The notes beneath the pieces were generated by a model, which did not search any database, had not been told where the DNA came from, and saw only the letters and a program-made list of their open reading frames with translations. The position numbers and the translations under genes are program-made. From contig NZ_CP054142.1 in the NCBI RefSeq assembly GCF_017893965.1, forward strand, positions 434,001 through 498,000: a DNA stretch of 64,000 nucleotides, given 5' to 3'. Positions 36,923 to 44,585 of this stretch are shown here, piece after piece. The number at the start of each line of letters is the position of its first letter. Within the stretch, counting starts at the first letter, position 1. Source of the stretch: Treponema parvum (GTDB lineage Bacteria; Spirochaetota; Spirochaetia; Treponematales; Treponemataceae).

Positions 36923-38218
36923 ATGATCAATGATGAAAAGCGAAGAATGATTTCGGATTTGCTAAAACAGGAAATGATTCTGGCTATGGGGTGCACCGAA
37001 CCGGCAGCCTGTGCTTTAGCCGGAGCTAAGGCGGCCGAATTGTTGGATGGCAGGCCTGTAAAAATCGAAATCTATACAACCCGTGATATTTTGAAGAATG
37101 CTATGGGAGTACACATTCCCGGTTTTGATAAAAAAGGAGTAAAAGCTGCCGTTTGCTTGGGAATTGCAGTCGCTGATGTTTCTGAGGGACTGGATATCCT
37201 TTCAACCGTTTCGCCCGTGCAAAAACAGTATGCATCCGGTTTAAATCCGGACTTGGAATTAATTCAAAGCAATCTGCCCTTGTATATTAAGGTTGTCCTT
37301 TCAAACGAAAAGCATTCTTCCGTTGCCGTTATAAGCGGATCGCATACAAGTTTTTCACATATTGAAAAAGACGGTGTTGTGTTGAAAGATAAAGCGGTTG
37401 ATTCAATCGGACATAAAATTGATCCTGATCAAGTTGAAAAACTTACTTTATCGGATATCGTTACTTATTCAAAAAACATGCCTAAAGAAATAGAGATTTT
37501 GCTTGAAAAGGCCATTGACGTCAATATGAAGATTGCCGAGCAATCTTTGAATGAAGAATACGGACTTTCCGTAGGTAAAACTTTGATGAAGGAATTACCG
37601 CCTTATCCTAAAACTTTGCAGGATGCTTATAATTTAGGCGCCGCCTTAGCTGCCGGCGGAAGCGATGCAAGGATGGCGGGATGTCAGCTTCCGGTTATGA
37701 TAAACAGCGGCAGTGGAAACCAAGGAATGACTCTTTCCATTCCGATTGCCGTTGTTGCCAAGTACCTGAAAAAGTCTCAGAGGGATACAGCGCAAGCTTT
37801 ATGCATTGCCGAGCTGGTAGGCTTAATGCTTTCTGCAAAAAAAGGGCGGCTTTCGGCTCAATGCGGCGCGTTCACGGCCGCTATCGGAACCGGTTGCGGA
37901 TTGGCTTTTCTCCAAGGCGGAACTAAAAAAGTCATGGAAAGAGTTGTTGATAATATGATCGGAAATTTAACGGGCATTGTATGTGACGGCGCAAAAATGA
38001 CCTGTGCGCTTAAAATTTATTCTTGTTTGCAAAGCGCTTTTTTATCAATCAAATTAGCTTTTGCGGGTCTTTCTCCCGACGCCGAATGCGGAATAATTGG
38101 AAACGATATGGAGAACTCTGTAGACAACCTCTCGTATATTACTCATGACGGCATGGAACAAGTAGACAAAAATATTTTAGATATCATGCTGAACAAGGAA
38201 AAATGCGCCTCAAAATAA
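36923..38218 (+). CDS. L-cysteine desulfidase/L-serine dehydratase alpha family protein (UPF0597, CdsB/YhaM)
   Basis: The ATG one base after the M20 stop gives 431 residues; the longer frame from 36794 overlaps M20. Conserved blocks are AMGCTEPAACALAGAKAAELL (with a Cys likely binding a 4Fe-4S cluster), SGSGNQGMTLSIPI, AAIGTGCG and IVCDGAKMTCALK, which hold further cluster Cys. The family splits L-cysteine to pyruvate, ammonia and sulfide. As the last operon gene it gives a natural end to a cysteine-releasing pathway. No clear terminator follows; the SDR converges 29 bases away. Confidence 0.87.
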   Translation: MINDEKRRMISDLLKQEMILAMGCTEPAACALAGAKAAELLDGRPVKIEIYTTRDILKNAMGVHIPGFDKKGVKAAVCLGIAVADVSEGLDILSTVSPVQKQYASGLNPDLELIQSNLPLYIKVVLSNEKHSSVAVISGSHTSFSHIEKDGVVLKDKAVDSIGHKIDPDQVEKLTLSDIVTYSKNMPKEIEILLEKAIDVNMKIAEQSLNEEYGLSVGKTLMKELPPYPKTLQDAYNLGAALAAGGSDARMAGCQLPVMINSGSGNQGMTLSIPIAVVAKYLKKSQRDTAQALCIAELVGLMLSAKKGRLSAQCGAFTAAIGTGCGLAFLQGGTKKVMERVVDNMIGNLTGIVCDGAKMTCALKIYSCLQSAFLSIKLAFAGLSPDAECGIIGNDMENSVDNLSYITHDGMEQVDKNILDIMLNKEKCASK

Positions 38219-38247
38219 AAACTTTTTTGAAGTTTCCAAGCTGATAT

Positions 38248-38991
38248 CTAGTTGTCCAAATATGTTCCGCCGTTAATGTCTATAAGTTCGCCTGTTATAT
38301 AGCTTGATTCTTCACTGGATAAAAAGTATATGACGTTTGCAATTTCATCGGGACGGCCGAAGCGACCAAGCGGTATTGTCTTCATTGTGTTGGATCGTTG
38401 TTCTTCCGTGTACTTTTGTAAAATTTCCGTATCGACCATTCCCGGTGCAATGGCATTCACGTTGATATTATAAGGGGCTAATTCTTTAGCAAGAGTTCTG
38501 GTCAAAGAAATAACGCCGGCCTTGGAAGCTGAATAAGCTGCTCCTGAATTTATACCGCCGTTTTTGCCTGCGAGAGATGAAACATTAACGATCTTTCCAT
38601 GCTTTTGGGCTTCAAAGGTCGGAATAACGGCTCTGCATAGGTAAAACATCCCGAAAAGATTGACTTTAAAGGTCTTCTCCCATTCATCATCGCTCATATC
38701 TTTAATCTTACCCGTCTGTACGATACCGGCGCAATTTACCAGCACGTCAATATGCTTTACTTTTTTAAGTATTGCGGCCGTCATATCATTCACGGCATGA
38801 CTGTCGCTGATGTCGCAGCCATATATGAGGATCTGCTCTTTGTTGTAATCACCGTTTAAGTAAACTTTTTCTAATTTTTCTTTGTTGATGTCAACAACGG
38901 CCGCTTGATAGTCTTCTTTTAAGAATCTTTCTGCCGTAGCTTTTCCTATTCCTTGCGCCGCCCCTGTTATGATTGCCAGTTTTCTATACAT
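38248..38991 (-). CDS. Short-chain dehydrogenase (FabG-like SDR)
   Basis: The 247-residue classical SDR has TGAAQGIG for NAD(P) binding, DI after beta-2 favouring NAD, LVNCAGIV, and the catalytic set Ser-Tyr-Lys in SSLAGKN and YSASKAG, then IAPGMVDTE and ELIDINGGTYLDN at the end. It could be a sugar alcohol, secondary alcohol or 3-oxoacyl reductase. It converges on the GntR operon and is not clearly part of it. A weak hairpin with a T-rich tail lies just after the stop on this strand. Confidence 0.85.
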   Translation of the reverse strand: MYRKLAIITGAAQGIGKATAERFLKEDYQAAVVDINKEKLEKVYLNGDYNKEQILIYGCDISDSHAVNDMTAAILKKVKHIDVLVNCAGIVQTGKIKDMSDDEWEKTFKVNLFGMFYLCRAVIPTFEAQKHGKIVNVSSLAGKNGGINSGAAYSASKAGVISLTRTLAKELAPYNINVNAIAPGMVDTEILQKYTEEQRSNTMKTIPLGRFGRPDEIANVIYFLSSEESSYITGELIDINGGTYLDN

Positions 38992-39237
38992 ATTGAACCT
39001 TCTTTGTATTTAATTTTAACTTCGAGTTTGATAAAAGTCAAAATTTCCCAACCATTTAGTGTGTCAACTGAATGGCGAGATTTGAAAACGAAATGTTCAA
39101 GGCAAGGTTCTTGTTGCGTGCCGTTTGGAGCGTTATATTTACGGAATTTTTCTCAAAAAGTTAGATCGCGGCCTTTGACGGCGGGTTATTCGCTTTTGAG
39201 CAGTCGAAAACGCTTAACCCGCACTGAAAAAAGTTTA

Positions 39238-39678
39238 TCAGCTGTTATACGCTTTTAACATCCACGCCAATTTTTGATATTCTTTTGTGTAACCGTTGAA
39301 CATATCCGCAGTAACGGCATCGCCCTCTTTTTCAGCAAGGTCTACGATTTCTTTCGAATCTTTGATCCAATAGTCGGTGTCGGAAACGAGAGCGCGGATA
39401 GTCTGTTCGGTAGACTTGGGACCGTCCTCCAATTCTTTTATCGTCGCTATTGACAGAGCTTTTTTCATATTAGAAACGGGATTTCCGCCGAGCGCGAGAA
39501 TGCGTTCCGCAACTTCATCGAGAATGTCGCTTGTTTCGTCATAAAGCTCTTCAAGTTTCGCATGTAGGGTAAAAAACGCGTTTCCCTTTAAGTTCCAATG
39601 CAGGTTATGTTTTTTTACATAATCGATCATCTGATTTGCAAGATACAGATTTAATTTTGTTTCCAATTCCTTTGTCAT
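39238..39678 (-). CDS. dps: Dps/TpF1-like ferritin family protein
   Basis: The 146-residue protein is a single ferritin-like four-helix bundle. The dinuclear ferroxidase ligands are seen in HNLHWNLKGNAFFTLHAKLEELYDET (His, His, Asp/Glu) and DILDEVAERIL. Dps assembles as a 12-mer that stores iron and protects DNA from peroxide; the treponemal TpF1 antigen belongs here. GAGG precedes the ATG. It is monocistronic. The 246 bases downstream (38992-39237) hold no gene, only a partial family A fragment near 39010 (TTTTAACTTCGAGTTT). Confidence 0.9.
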   Translation of the reverse strand: MTKELETKLNLYLANQMIDYVKKHNLHWNLKGNAFFTLHAKLEELYDETSDILDEVAERILALGGNPVSNMKKALSIATIKELEDGPKSTEQTIRALVSDTDYWIKDSKEIVDLAEKEGDAVTADMFNGYTKEYQKLAWMLKAYNS

Positions 39679-39926
39679 ATAAACCTCGTATTAAAAATGT
39701 TATATTTCCTCGCGATTACAAAAAATTGCAGGACATCAATCGTATTTAAAATAATAAAAAAATATGACGATCGTCAACAATAAAATTCGTTATGCGTATG
39801 CCGCGGATACCTTCATAGCCCGTCGGAGTATCGGAGCGGCCGTTTGGCATTTTATGCCGGTTTTGCAAACACGAGTATGATAAGCTTTCCGCCCGATCGG
39901 CAAACCGGGCGTTTAGTGAGCGCCTT

Positions 39927-40805
39927 TTACGCATCTGTAGTTCTGTTTAATATCGCATACTGTTTGGGCGACAGTTCCGTGTGCTGTTTGAATATTCTGG
40001 TAAAATGTGACAATGTATTGTAGCCTACCGCCGCGCACACGCTGTCGACGGGCATATTGTTTGCAAGAAGCTCTTTTGCCTTCATGATCCGGCAGTTTAT
40101 TATGTATTGATTCGGAGAAAAACCCGTTACTTTTTTGAAAAGATCGCACAGAGTATGCTTGTTGGTTCCCACATACTTTGCGAGGCTGTCGAGCGACAGT
40201 TCCGATTCGAGATTCGTATGAATGTAGGTTATGAGCGAATATATCTTTTTGTAGTCGGGCAATATGGTCGTAGGCAGAATATTGTGATATGAGCGATATA
40301 ACCGATTTATATATATGAGCAGCTCTCCAATTAAAAATTTACTGTTTAAATCTTTGCCGTACGATTCTTCTTTTTCCGTGTCGACGGTGTTGATAATTTT
40401 TTCCATCATGGCGACGATGTTTTCCGCTGATCCGCTGTTAAGTTCTAGTATTTGCGAATCGGGAAAAGGTCTGAAAAAAAAGCATTCAAGCAGATTTGTT
40501 ACGGGGGAGGACAACGCATCGATGTATTCCGGTTTGAAAAATAAAACGTACCGGTCGTATTGGCCTTCCGCATCCAACGTTATTAAATGAAGGTCCGTAT
40601 TATTTAAAAGGACAATCGTATCTGCGGCTATGCGATAGGATTTTTCATCGATATTGCATACGGCGTTTCTTGACCGTATAAATAAAATTTCAAACACATC
40701 ATGAATATGAAATCGATGCTTCTCCGGGCTGAACGTAGTTTTATGCTTTAACAGGAAGTCTTCACTGAATGATTCATAGTAAAGATGATAATCTTTTCTT
40801 TCCAT
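39927..40805 (-). CDS. AraC family transcriptional regulator
   Basis: The 292-residue protein has an N-terminal cupin-like sensing domain (about 15-150: FSPEKHRFHIHDVFEILFIRS) and a C-terminal double HTH (about 190-290: ELSLDSLAKYVGTNKHTLCDLFKKVTGFSPNQYI and VCAAVGYNTLSHFTRIFKQHTELSPKQY). It is divergent from the ACP-like/sufS/sufE operon, with 96 bases between the starts, and most likely regulates it. The region 39679-39926 behind dps holds no gene. Confidence 0.88.
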   Translation of the reverse strand: MERKDYHLYYESFSEDFLLKHKTTFSPEKHRFHIHDVFEILFIRSRNAVCNIDEKSYRIAADTIVLLNNTDLHLITLDAEGQYDRYVLFFKPEYIDALSSPVTNLLECFFFRPFPDSQILELNSGSAENIVAMMEKIINTVDTEKEESYGKDLNSKFLIGELLIYINRLYRSYHNILPTTILPDYKKIYSLITYIHTNLESELSLDSLAKYVGTNKHTLCDLFKKVTGFSPNQYIINCRIMKAKELLANNMPVDSVCAAVGYNTLSHFTRIFKQHTELSPKQYAILNRTTDA

Positions 40806-40889
40806 ATCATTCGCATATTATTGTACTGTCGTTTTCTTGAAATGTAAACAAATATTACCGAAACGCAAAAAAATGCGGGTATTTTGTAT

Positions 40890-40895
40890 TATACT
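40890..40895 (+). promoter_or_regulatory. -10 element of the ACP-like/sufSE operon
   Basis: TATACT lies exactly six bases before the ATG at 40902, again without Shine-Dalgarno sequence. There is no -35 (the position is an A-run), which would fit activation by the divergent AraC protein. Confidence 0.5.
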
Positions 40896-40901
40896 TTATC
40901 T

Positions 40902-41348
40902 ATGATTGACAAAGAGTATATTCGCACCTATATGGCTTTTGACGCGCATGCCGAAAAAATTATGTCCAAGCTGTTGTCGTCAACATGCGATATCGATTCT
41001 TTTAAAATTTATATAAAACAATATCTTCTTGCCAAATTTATGCTCGATTCGAATACGGACGAAGAAAACATATACGCGCTTTCGGTGATGAGCATTAGGG
41101 CCTCTTTGGCGGATAAGTCCGAAGCCAATTTGACAAGCGTCGATTTACGTATAGGCAAATACGATTGCCATCACACAAATTCCGCCGTTCAAAAAAAAGT
41201 ATTTTTTATGATGAATCTTGAAAAAAAATTGGGAATACGGCTGAACGACGATGCGGCGTCCGAAGTGGAAACGGTTTCGGATTTAGTCGCTCTTCTGTAT
41301 CCCGAATATGTAAGGCGGACGAGCGACAAGGAGGCGTCATACGATTGA
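40902..41348 (+). CDS. Hypothetical protein with an ACP-like C-terminal segment
   Basis: The ATG at 40902 gives 148 residues; the upstream TTG lies in the promoter. The first 100 residues are of unknown type (Lys/Ser-rich helices). The C-terminal 40 (VFFMMNLEKKLGIRLNDDAASEVETVSDLVALL, given in outline) look like helices II-IV of an acyl carrier protein, but no DSL serine for phosphopantetheine is present at the expected place. The TGA stop overlaps the proposed sufS start. A role with the cysteine desulfurase is suggested only by position. Confidence 0.6.
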   Translation: MIDKEYIRTYMAFDAHAEKIMSKLLSSTCDIDSFKIYIKQYLLAKFMLDSNTDEENIYALSVMSIRASLADKSEANLTSVDLRIGKYDCHHTNSAVQKKVFFMMNLEKKLGIRLNDDAASEVETVSDLVALLYPEYVRRTSDKEASYD

Positions 41349-42561
41349 TATAACAAGTATCAGAAAGGATTTCCCGCTTATAGACTCCGGCGATCGAAAT
41401 TTTATCTATTTGGACAATGCCGCAACCACGCAAAAGCCGCGTTCGGTTATTCACGCTATAAGCAAATACTATGAAACTGAAAACGCAAATATACACCGCG
41501 GCGCCTATGCGCTCAGCAGGCGCTCTACCGAATTATATGAAAATTCACGGCGTATCGTAAAGGAGTTTATCGGGGCAAAGGATGACTGTGAAATCATATT
41601 TACAAAGAACACAACCGAATCGATCAATATCGTAGCGCGAGCATTTTGCGACGCTTTTCTTAAGTCGGGCGGAAACATCATAACTACGGAACTGGAACAT
41701 CATTCCAATTATCTGCCGTGGCTTGCCGCCTGCCGCAGAAAATCCGCAGAATTCCGTGTTTTGCCCGTTACCGAAGACGGCCTTTTGGATATTTCCCCTC
41801 TTGAGCGTATGATCGATAAAGGAACTGCGCTTGTCGCGGTGACGGGAGCGTCTAACGGAAGCGGAGTTTTAACGCCGCTGGATACCCTTATAAAGATTGC
41901 GCACGCACACGGCGTGCCGGTGCTTGTGGACGGCGCTCAGCTTGCGCCGCACGCCGATATGGACGTATACGACTTGGATTGCGATTTTTTTGTTTTTTCT
42001 TCACATAAGGTTTACGGGCCTAACGGAATGGGCGTTTTATACGGAAAAAAGATGTGGCTTGACAAAATGCTTCCCGACGCATACGGCGGAGATATGGTGA
42101 ACCGTGTCGGAAAGGATTTTGACTCTTCAAGCTGGCAGCCGTTGCCGGCTAAATTTGAAGCCGGAACACAGGACGTAGGAGGCGCCGTAGGTTTTGCGGC
42201 CGCTTTACAGTACATAAGAGAGCACGGTGCCTCGCGGCTTCACGAGTATGAGAGAAGTCTCACGGATTATGCTCTAAAACGTTTAAACCGTATCGAAGGA
42301 ATAAATGTTATTGCAAAAAACAGTCCGCGCGTGCCTCTCATTTCTTTTGTCAGTTCGGCTGTGAGTCCTTATGACTTAAGTATGCTTTTATCCGCCCGCG
42401 GAATTGCAAGCCGCTGCGGGGAAATGTGCGCGCAACCGCTTATGAAAAAGCTCGGGCTTGTAAGCGGACTTGCCCGCATATCGATCGCTTTTTACAATAC
42501 TGAAGAGGAGATTGCGCGTTTTTGCGATGTCATAGAAGAAATTCAAGCGCGCTATATTTGA
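41344..42561 (+). CDS. sufS: SufS-type cysteine desulfurase, probable ATT start
   Basis: SufS removes sulfur from cysteine for Fe-S cluster assembly. From ATT 41344 the product is 405 residues, against 406 in E. coli. The PLP lysine is Lys222 (FSSHKVYGPNG) and the persulfide Cys is Cys362 (GEMCAQP). The frame is open upstream of LDNAATTQKP through the conserved IRKDFPLI segment, but the only standard start there is TTG 41410, which would remove it. AAGGAGG (41328-41334) lies nine bases before ATT and six before ACG (41341). The upstream TGA overlaps the ATT, like a normal ATGA junction. Confidence 0.9.
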   Translation: MDITSIRKDFPLIDSGDRNFIYLDNAATTQKPRSVIHAISKYYETENANIHRGAYALSRRSTELYENSRRIVKEFIGAKDDCEIIFTKNTTESINIVARAFCDAFLKSGGNIITTELEHHSNYLPWLAACRRKSAEFRVLPVTEDGLLDISPLERMIDKGTALVAVTGASNGSGVLTPLDTLIKIAHAHGVPVLVDGAQLAPHADMDVYDLDCDFFVFSSHKVYGPNGMGVLYGKKMWLDKMLPDAYGGDMVNRVGKDFDSSSWQPLPAKFEAGTQDVGGAVGFAAALQYIREHGASRLHEYERSLTDYALKRLNRIEGINVIAKNSPRVPLISFVSSAVSPYDLSMLLSARGIASRCGEMCAQPLMKKLGLVSGLARISIAFYNTEEEIARFCDVIEEIQARYI

Positions 42562-42562
42562 T

Positions 42563-42967
42563 ATGGACACTATGGATGAAGCCGCAGCAAAAGCGATAAA
42601 GGGATTCCACGCATTTGAAGATTCTTTCGGCAGATACGATTATCTTATGCATATCGCGCTGTCGAAACCTAAAGAAAAAAGCGTCGATCTTCATGACGAC
42701 AGAAACCTCATACAGGGATGTCAATCAAAGCTCTGGGTGCGGTGCGGATTAAAGAACAATCGTCTGACGATCGAATACGACAGCGAATCTCTGATAATTT
42801 TAGGATTTGCGCGAATTATTGCGGAAGTTTGCGCCGGTAGGACTACTGAAGAAATCGCTTCTTTTGATTTTGCCACATTTAAAAAAATAGAAAACGATAA
42901 CGAATTGCTCTCTAAAGAAAGAAGAAACGGCCTTAACGGCATGATAGAGCGTATACGGAAAGTTTAA
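42563..42967 (+). CDS. sufE: SufE sulfur acceptor protein
   Basis: The 134-residue protein has RYDYLMHIALSK, the active-site loop LIQGCQSKLWV with Cys53 (Cys51 in E. coli), and LIILGFARIIAEVCAGRTTEEI. SufE takes the persulfide from SufS and passes it on. The ATG is one base after the sufS stop. No sufBCD genes are in the window, so the scaffold must be encoded elsewhere or the pair serves another sulfur acceptor. Confidence 0.92.
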   Translation: MDTMDEAAAKAIKGFHAFEDSFGRYDYLMHIALSKPKEKSVDLHDDRNLIQGCQSKLWVRCGLKNNRLTIEYDSESLIILGFARIIAEVCAGRTTEEIASFDFATFKKIENDNELLSKERRNGLNGMIERIRKV

Positions 42968-43004
42968 CTTCTGCAGCAACTGTTTCAGCGAACCTGCAAC
43001 GGCT

Positions 43005-44180
43005 CTACCATAGCATTGCGAGCAGCCAAAGAGGAATCGCTTTGTCGACGGGATAGTCCGTTCCATCTCTGATAACATAGTCCGACTGTTTGATAGTTTT
43101 ATTTTTTCCTCCGATTTCTATCGGAAATCTTTCATTTGTGTATGCCCGGCCTATAATGAAGTCTCCGAATGTCTCATTTTTTGACGCATCTACTTTGTAT
43201 CCGGCCTCACTTAGAATCATTGTTGCAAATGCTTCTCTTCTTGAACCTTCGTTGCCGTTCAGTACCGAATATAGGCACGGGTCGGACAAGAATATTTTGG
43301 CTCCTGAGCTTTTTGCCTTGTTGTCATTTTCATATCTGATTATTCTGATTATTCCCACTGCTTCCATAACATTTAGAAGCTGATAAAGCTTATCTGCGCT
43401 CAATGCCCAGTCCGAGCATAGTGACCTTACCTGAATTCTCGGTATTGCAGAATATGCAAGAGTTCCCACTACGGATGACATGAGTCTTATGTTATTTGCC
43501 GTAATCTGCGGAACAAAGAAGGGGACGTCGCTGCTCATGGTTTTATCCAAGAGTGCCAACGCTTTTTCACTGTAATTGCCTTCCTTATAAAAAGGTCTTG
43601 TTCCCATTTCTTTGTATGTGTTGAATAGCTGTAGAATATCCGATGAGGGTTTTACTGGAATTTGCGTGCTTGCGAACTTGTATTTATCGTACGATGCGCC
43701 CATTTCAAGGAAGAGAAATTCTCTAAAGGACATTAACGGCATGTTGATTCTTACGAAACGGCGTGAAAGATCCGCATTCCCCTGCCTCAAAATGAGCGAC
43801 GAGGAGTCGGATGCCCATATTGATCTGTCCGGAAAATCATCCGACAGCGCTTTCAGGTGCAGGCTCCAATCTTTTGCAAAGTGGACTTCATCTACTATGA
43901 CGCCGTCATATCCTTTAAGAAATATGTATGATACGCAGTCATACAATTGCTCTGCGGAAACGATTGGATTATCTGCGGAAAGATAAAGTATCCTTTTTTC
44001 CGATTTGACGGCATGATGCAGAAGGAAGGTTGTTTTACCTGTACCTCTAAGACCCGTGAGAATAGCTGTCCGGGGCAATACTCCATATTCCGTTGTGAAT
44101 GGCCGGAGATTTGAAGGGATACTGTCGATTTTTCTGTTCATCGCGGCGGCAATGCGCTGAATTAGATTTTCATTCATCAT
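43005..44180 (-). CDS. AAA_14/DUF4143 family ATPase
   Basis: The 391-residue protein has Walker A GLRGTGKT (43-50), Walker B GVIVDEVHF (about 93-101), then the SFREFLFLEMG segment typical of the family, and a C-terminal DUF4143 nuclease-like part ending FPIEIGGKNKTIKQSDYVI. These proteins are common in anaerobes, often in variable regions; their function is not known. There is no Shine-Dalgarno sequence; two tandem ATG follow a TATAGT box by one base, so the exact start is uncertain. A 25-bp palindrome lies upstream. Confidence 0.88.
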   Translation of the reverse strand: MMNENLIQRIAAAMNRKIDSIPSNLRPFTTEYGVLPRTAILTGLRGTGKTTFLLHHAVKSEKRILYLSADNPIVSAEQLYDCVSYIFLKGYDGVIVDEVHFAKDWSLHLKALSDDFPDRSIWASDSSSLILRQGNADLSRRFVRINMPLMSFREFLFLEMGASYDKYKFASTQIPVKPSSDILQLFNTYKEMGTRPFYKEGNYSEKALALLDKTMSSDVPFFVPQITANNIRLMSSVVGTLAYSAIPRIQVRSLCSDWALSADKLYQLLNVMEAVGIIRIIRYENDNKAKSSGAKIFLSDPCLYSVLNGNEGSRREAFATMILSEAGYKVDASKNETFGDFIIGRAYTNERFPIEIGGKNKTIKQSDYVIRDGTDYPVDKAIPLWLLAMLW

Positions 44181-44199
44181 GACTATAATTTTATATTAA

Positions 44200-44250
44200 T
44201 TTTGTTCTTTTTGAAAGAACAAAAATCAGCTTTTGTTCTTTCAAAAAGAA
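44200..44250. repeat. Palindrome plus direct repeat upstream of the AAA_14 gene
   Basis: TTTTGTTCTTT (44200-44210), TTG, AAAGAACAAAA (44214-44224) make a perfect 11-bp-arm palindrome. The left arm is repeated at 44231-44241 and followed by CAAAAAGAA. It lies 20-70 bases before the start of the minus-strand gene, where an autoregulatory operator would be. Between here and 44521 I see no gene. Confidence 0.65.
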
Positions 44251-44521
44251 GATTTCGGCCGTTTTGTTCGTTTCCGATAGACACTTTGTATCGATTTAGG
44301 GATTGTACGATCCATGTTGACTTATTCGGATCTAGCGCATTTTTATAGTATTGCATGATAGAGCGCATACGAAAAGTTAAAAATTTCTCATAAAATTCAT
44401 GAAACGCAAAGTTTTAAAACGAAAAACGATAAAAATAATAAAAAACCGGTGTTAAACTTTTGTAAAAGCAACGTGATAAAAGGCGCCTCCCGAAGTCGCG
44501 ACGGTACTGAAGTCGGGAAAT

Positions 44522-44550
44522 AAAAAAACGCCGAAACGTTTTTATCTTAT
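44522..44550. repeat. Family C hairpin copy
   Basis: AAAAAAACG, a short loop, CGTTTTTATCTTAT and ACTTGCGATTCC follow the same plan as the hairpins at 2234-2431. It sits about 35 bases before the isomerase-like gene, within its leader or promoter. Confidence 0.5.
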
Positions 44551-44585
44551 AAGAGACTTGCGATTCCTTTGCGGGGGAGAAGATT

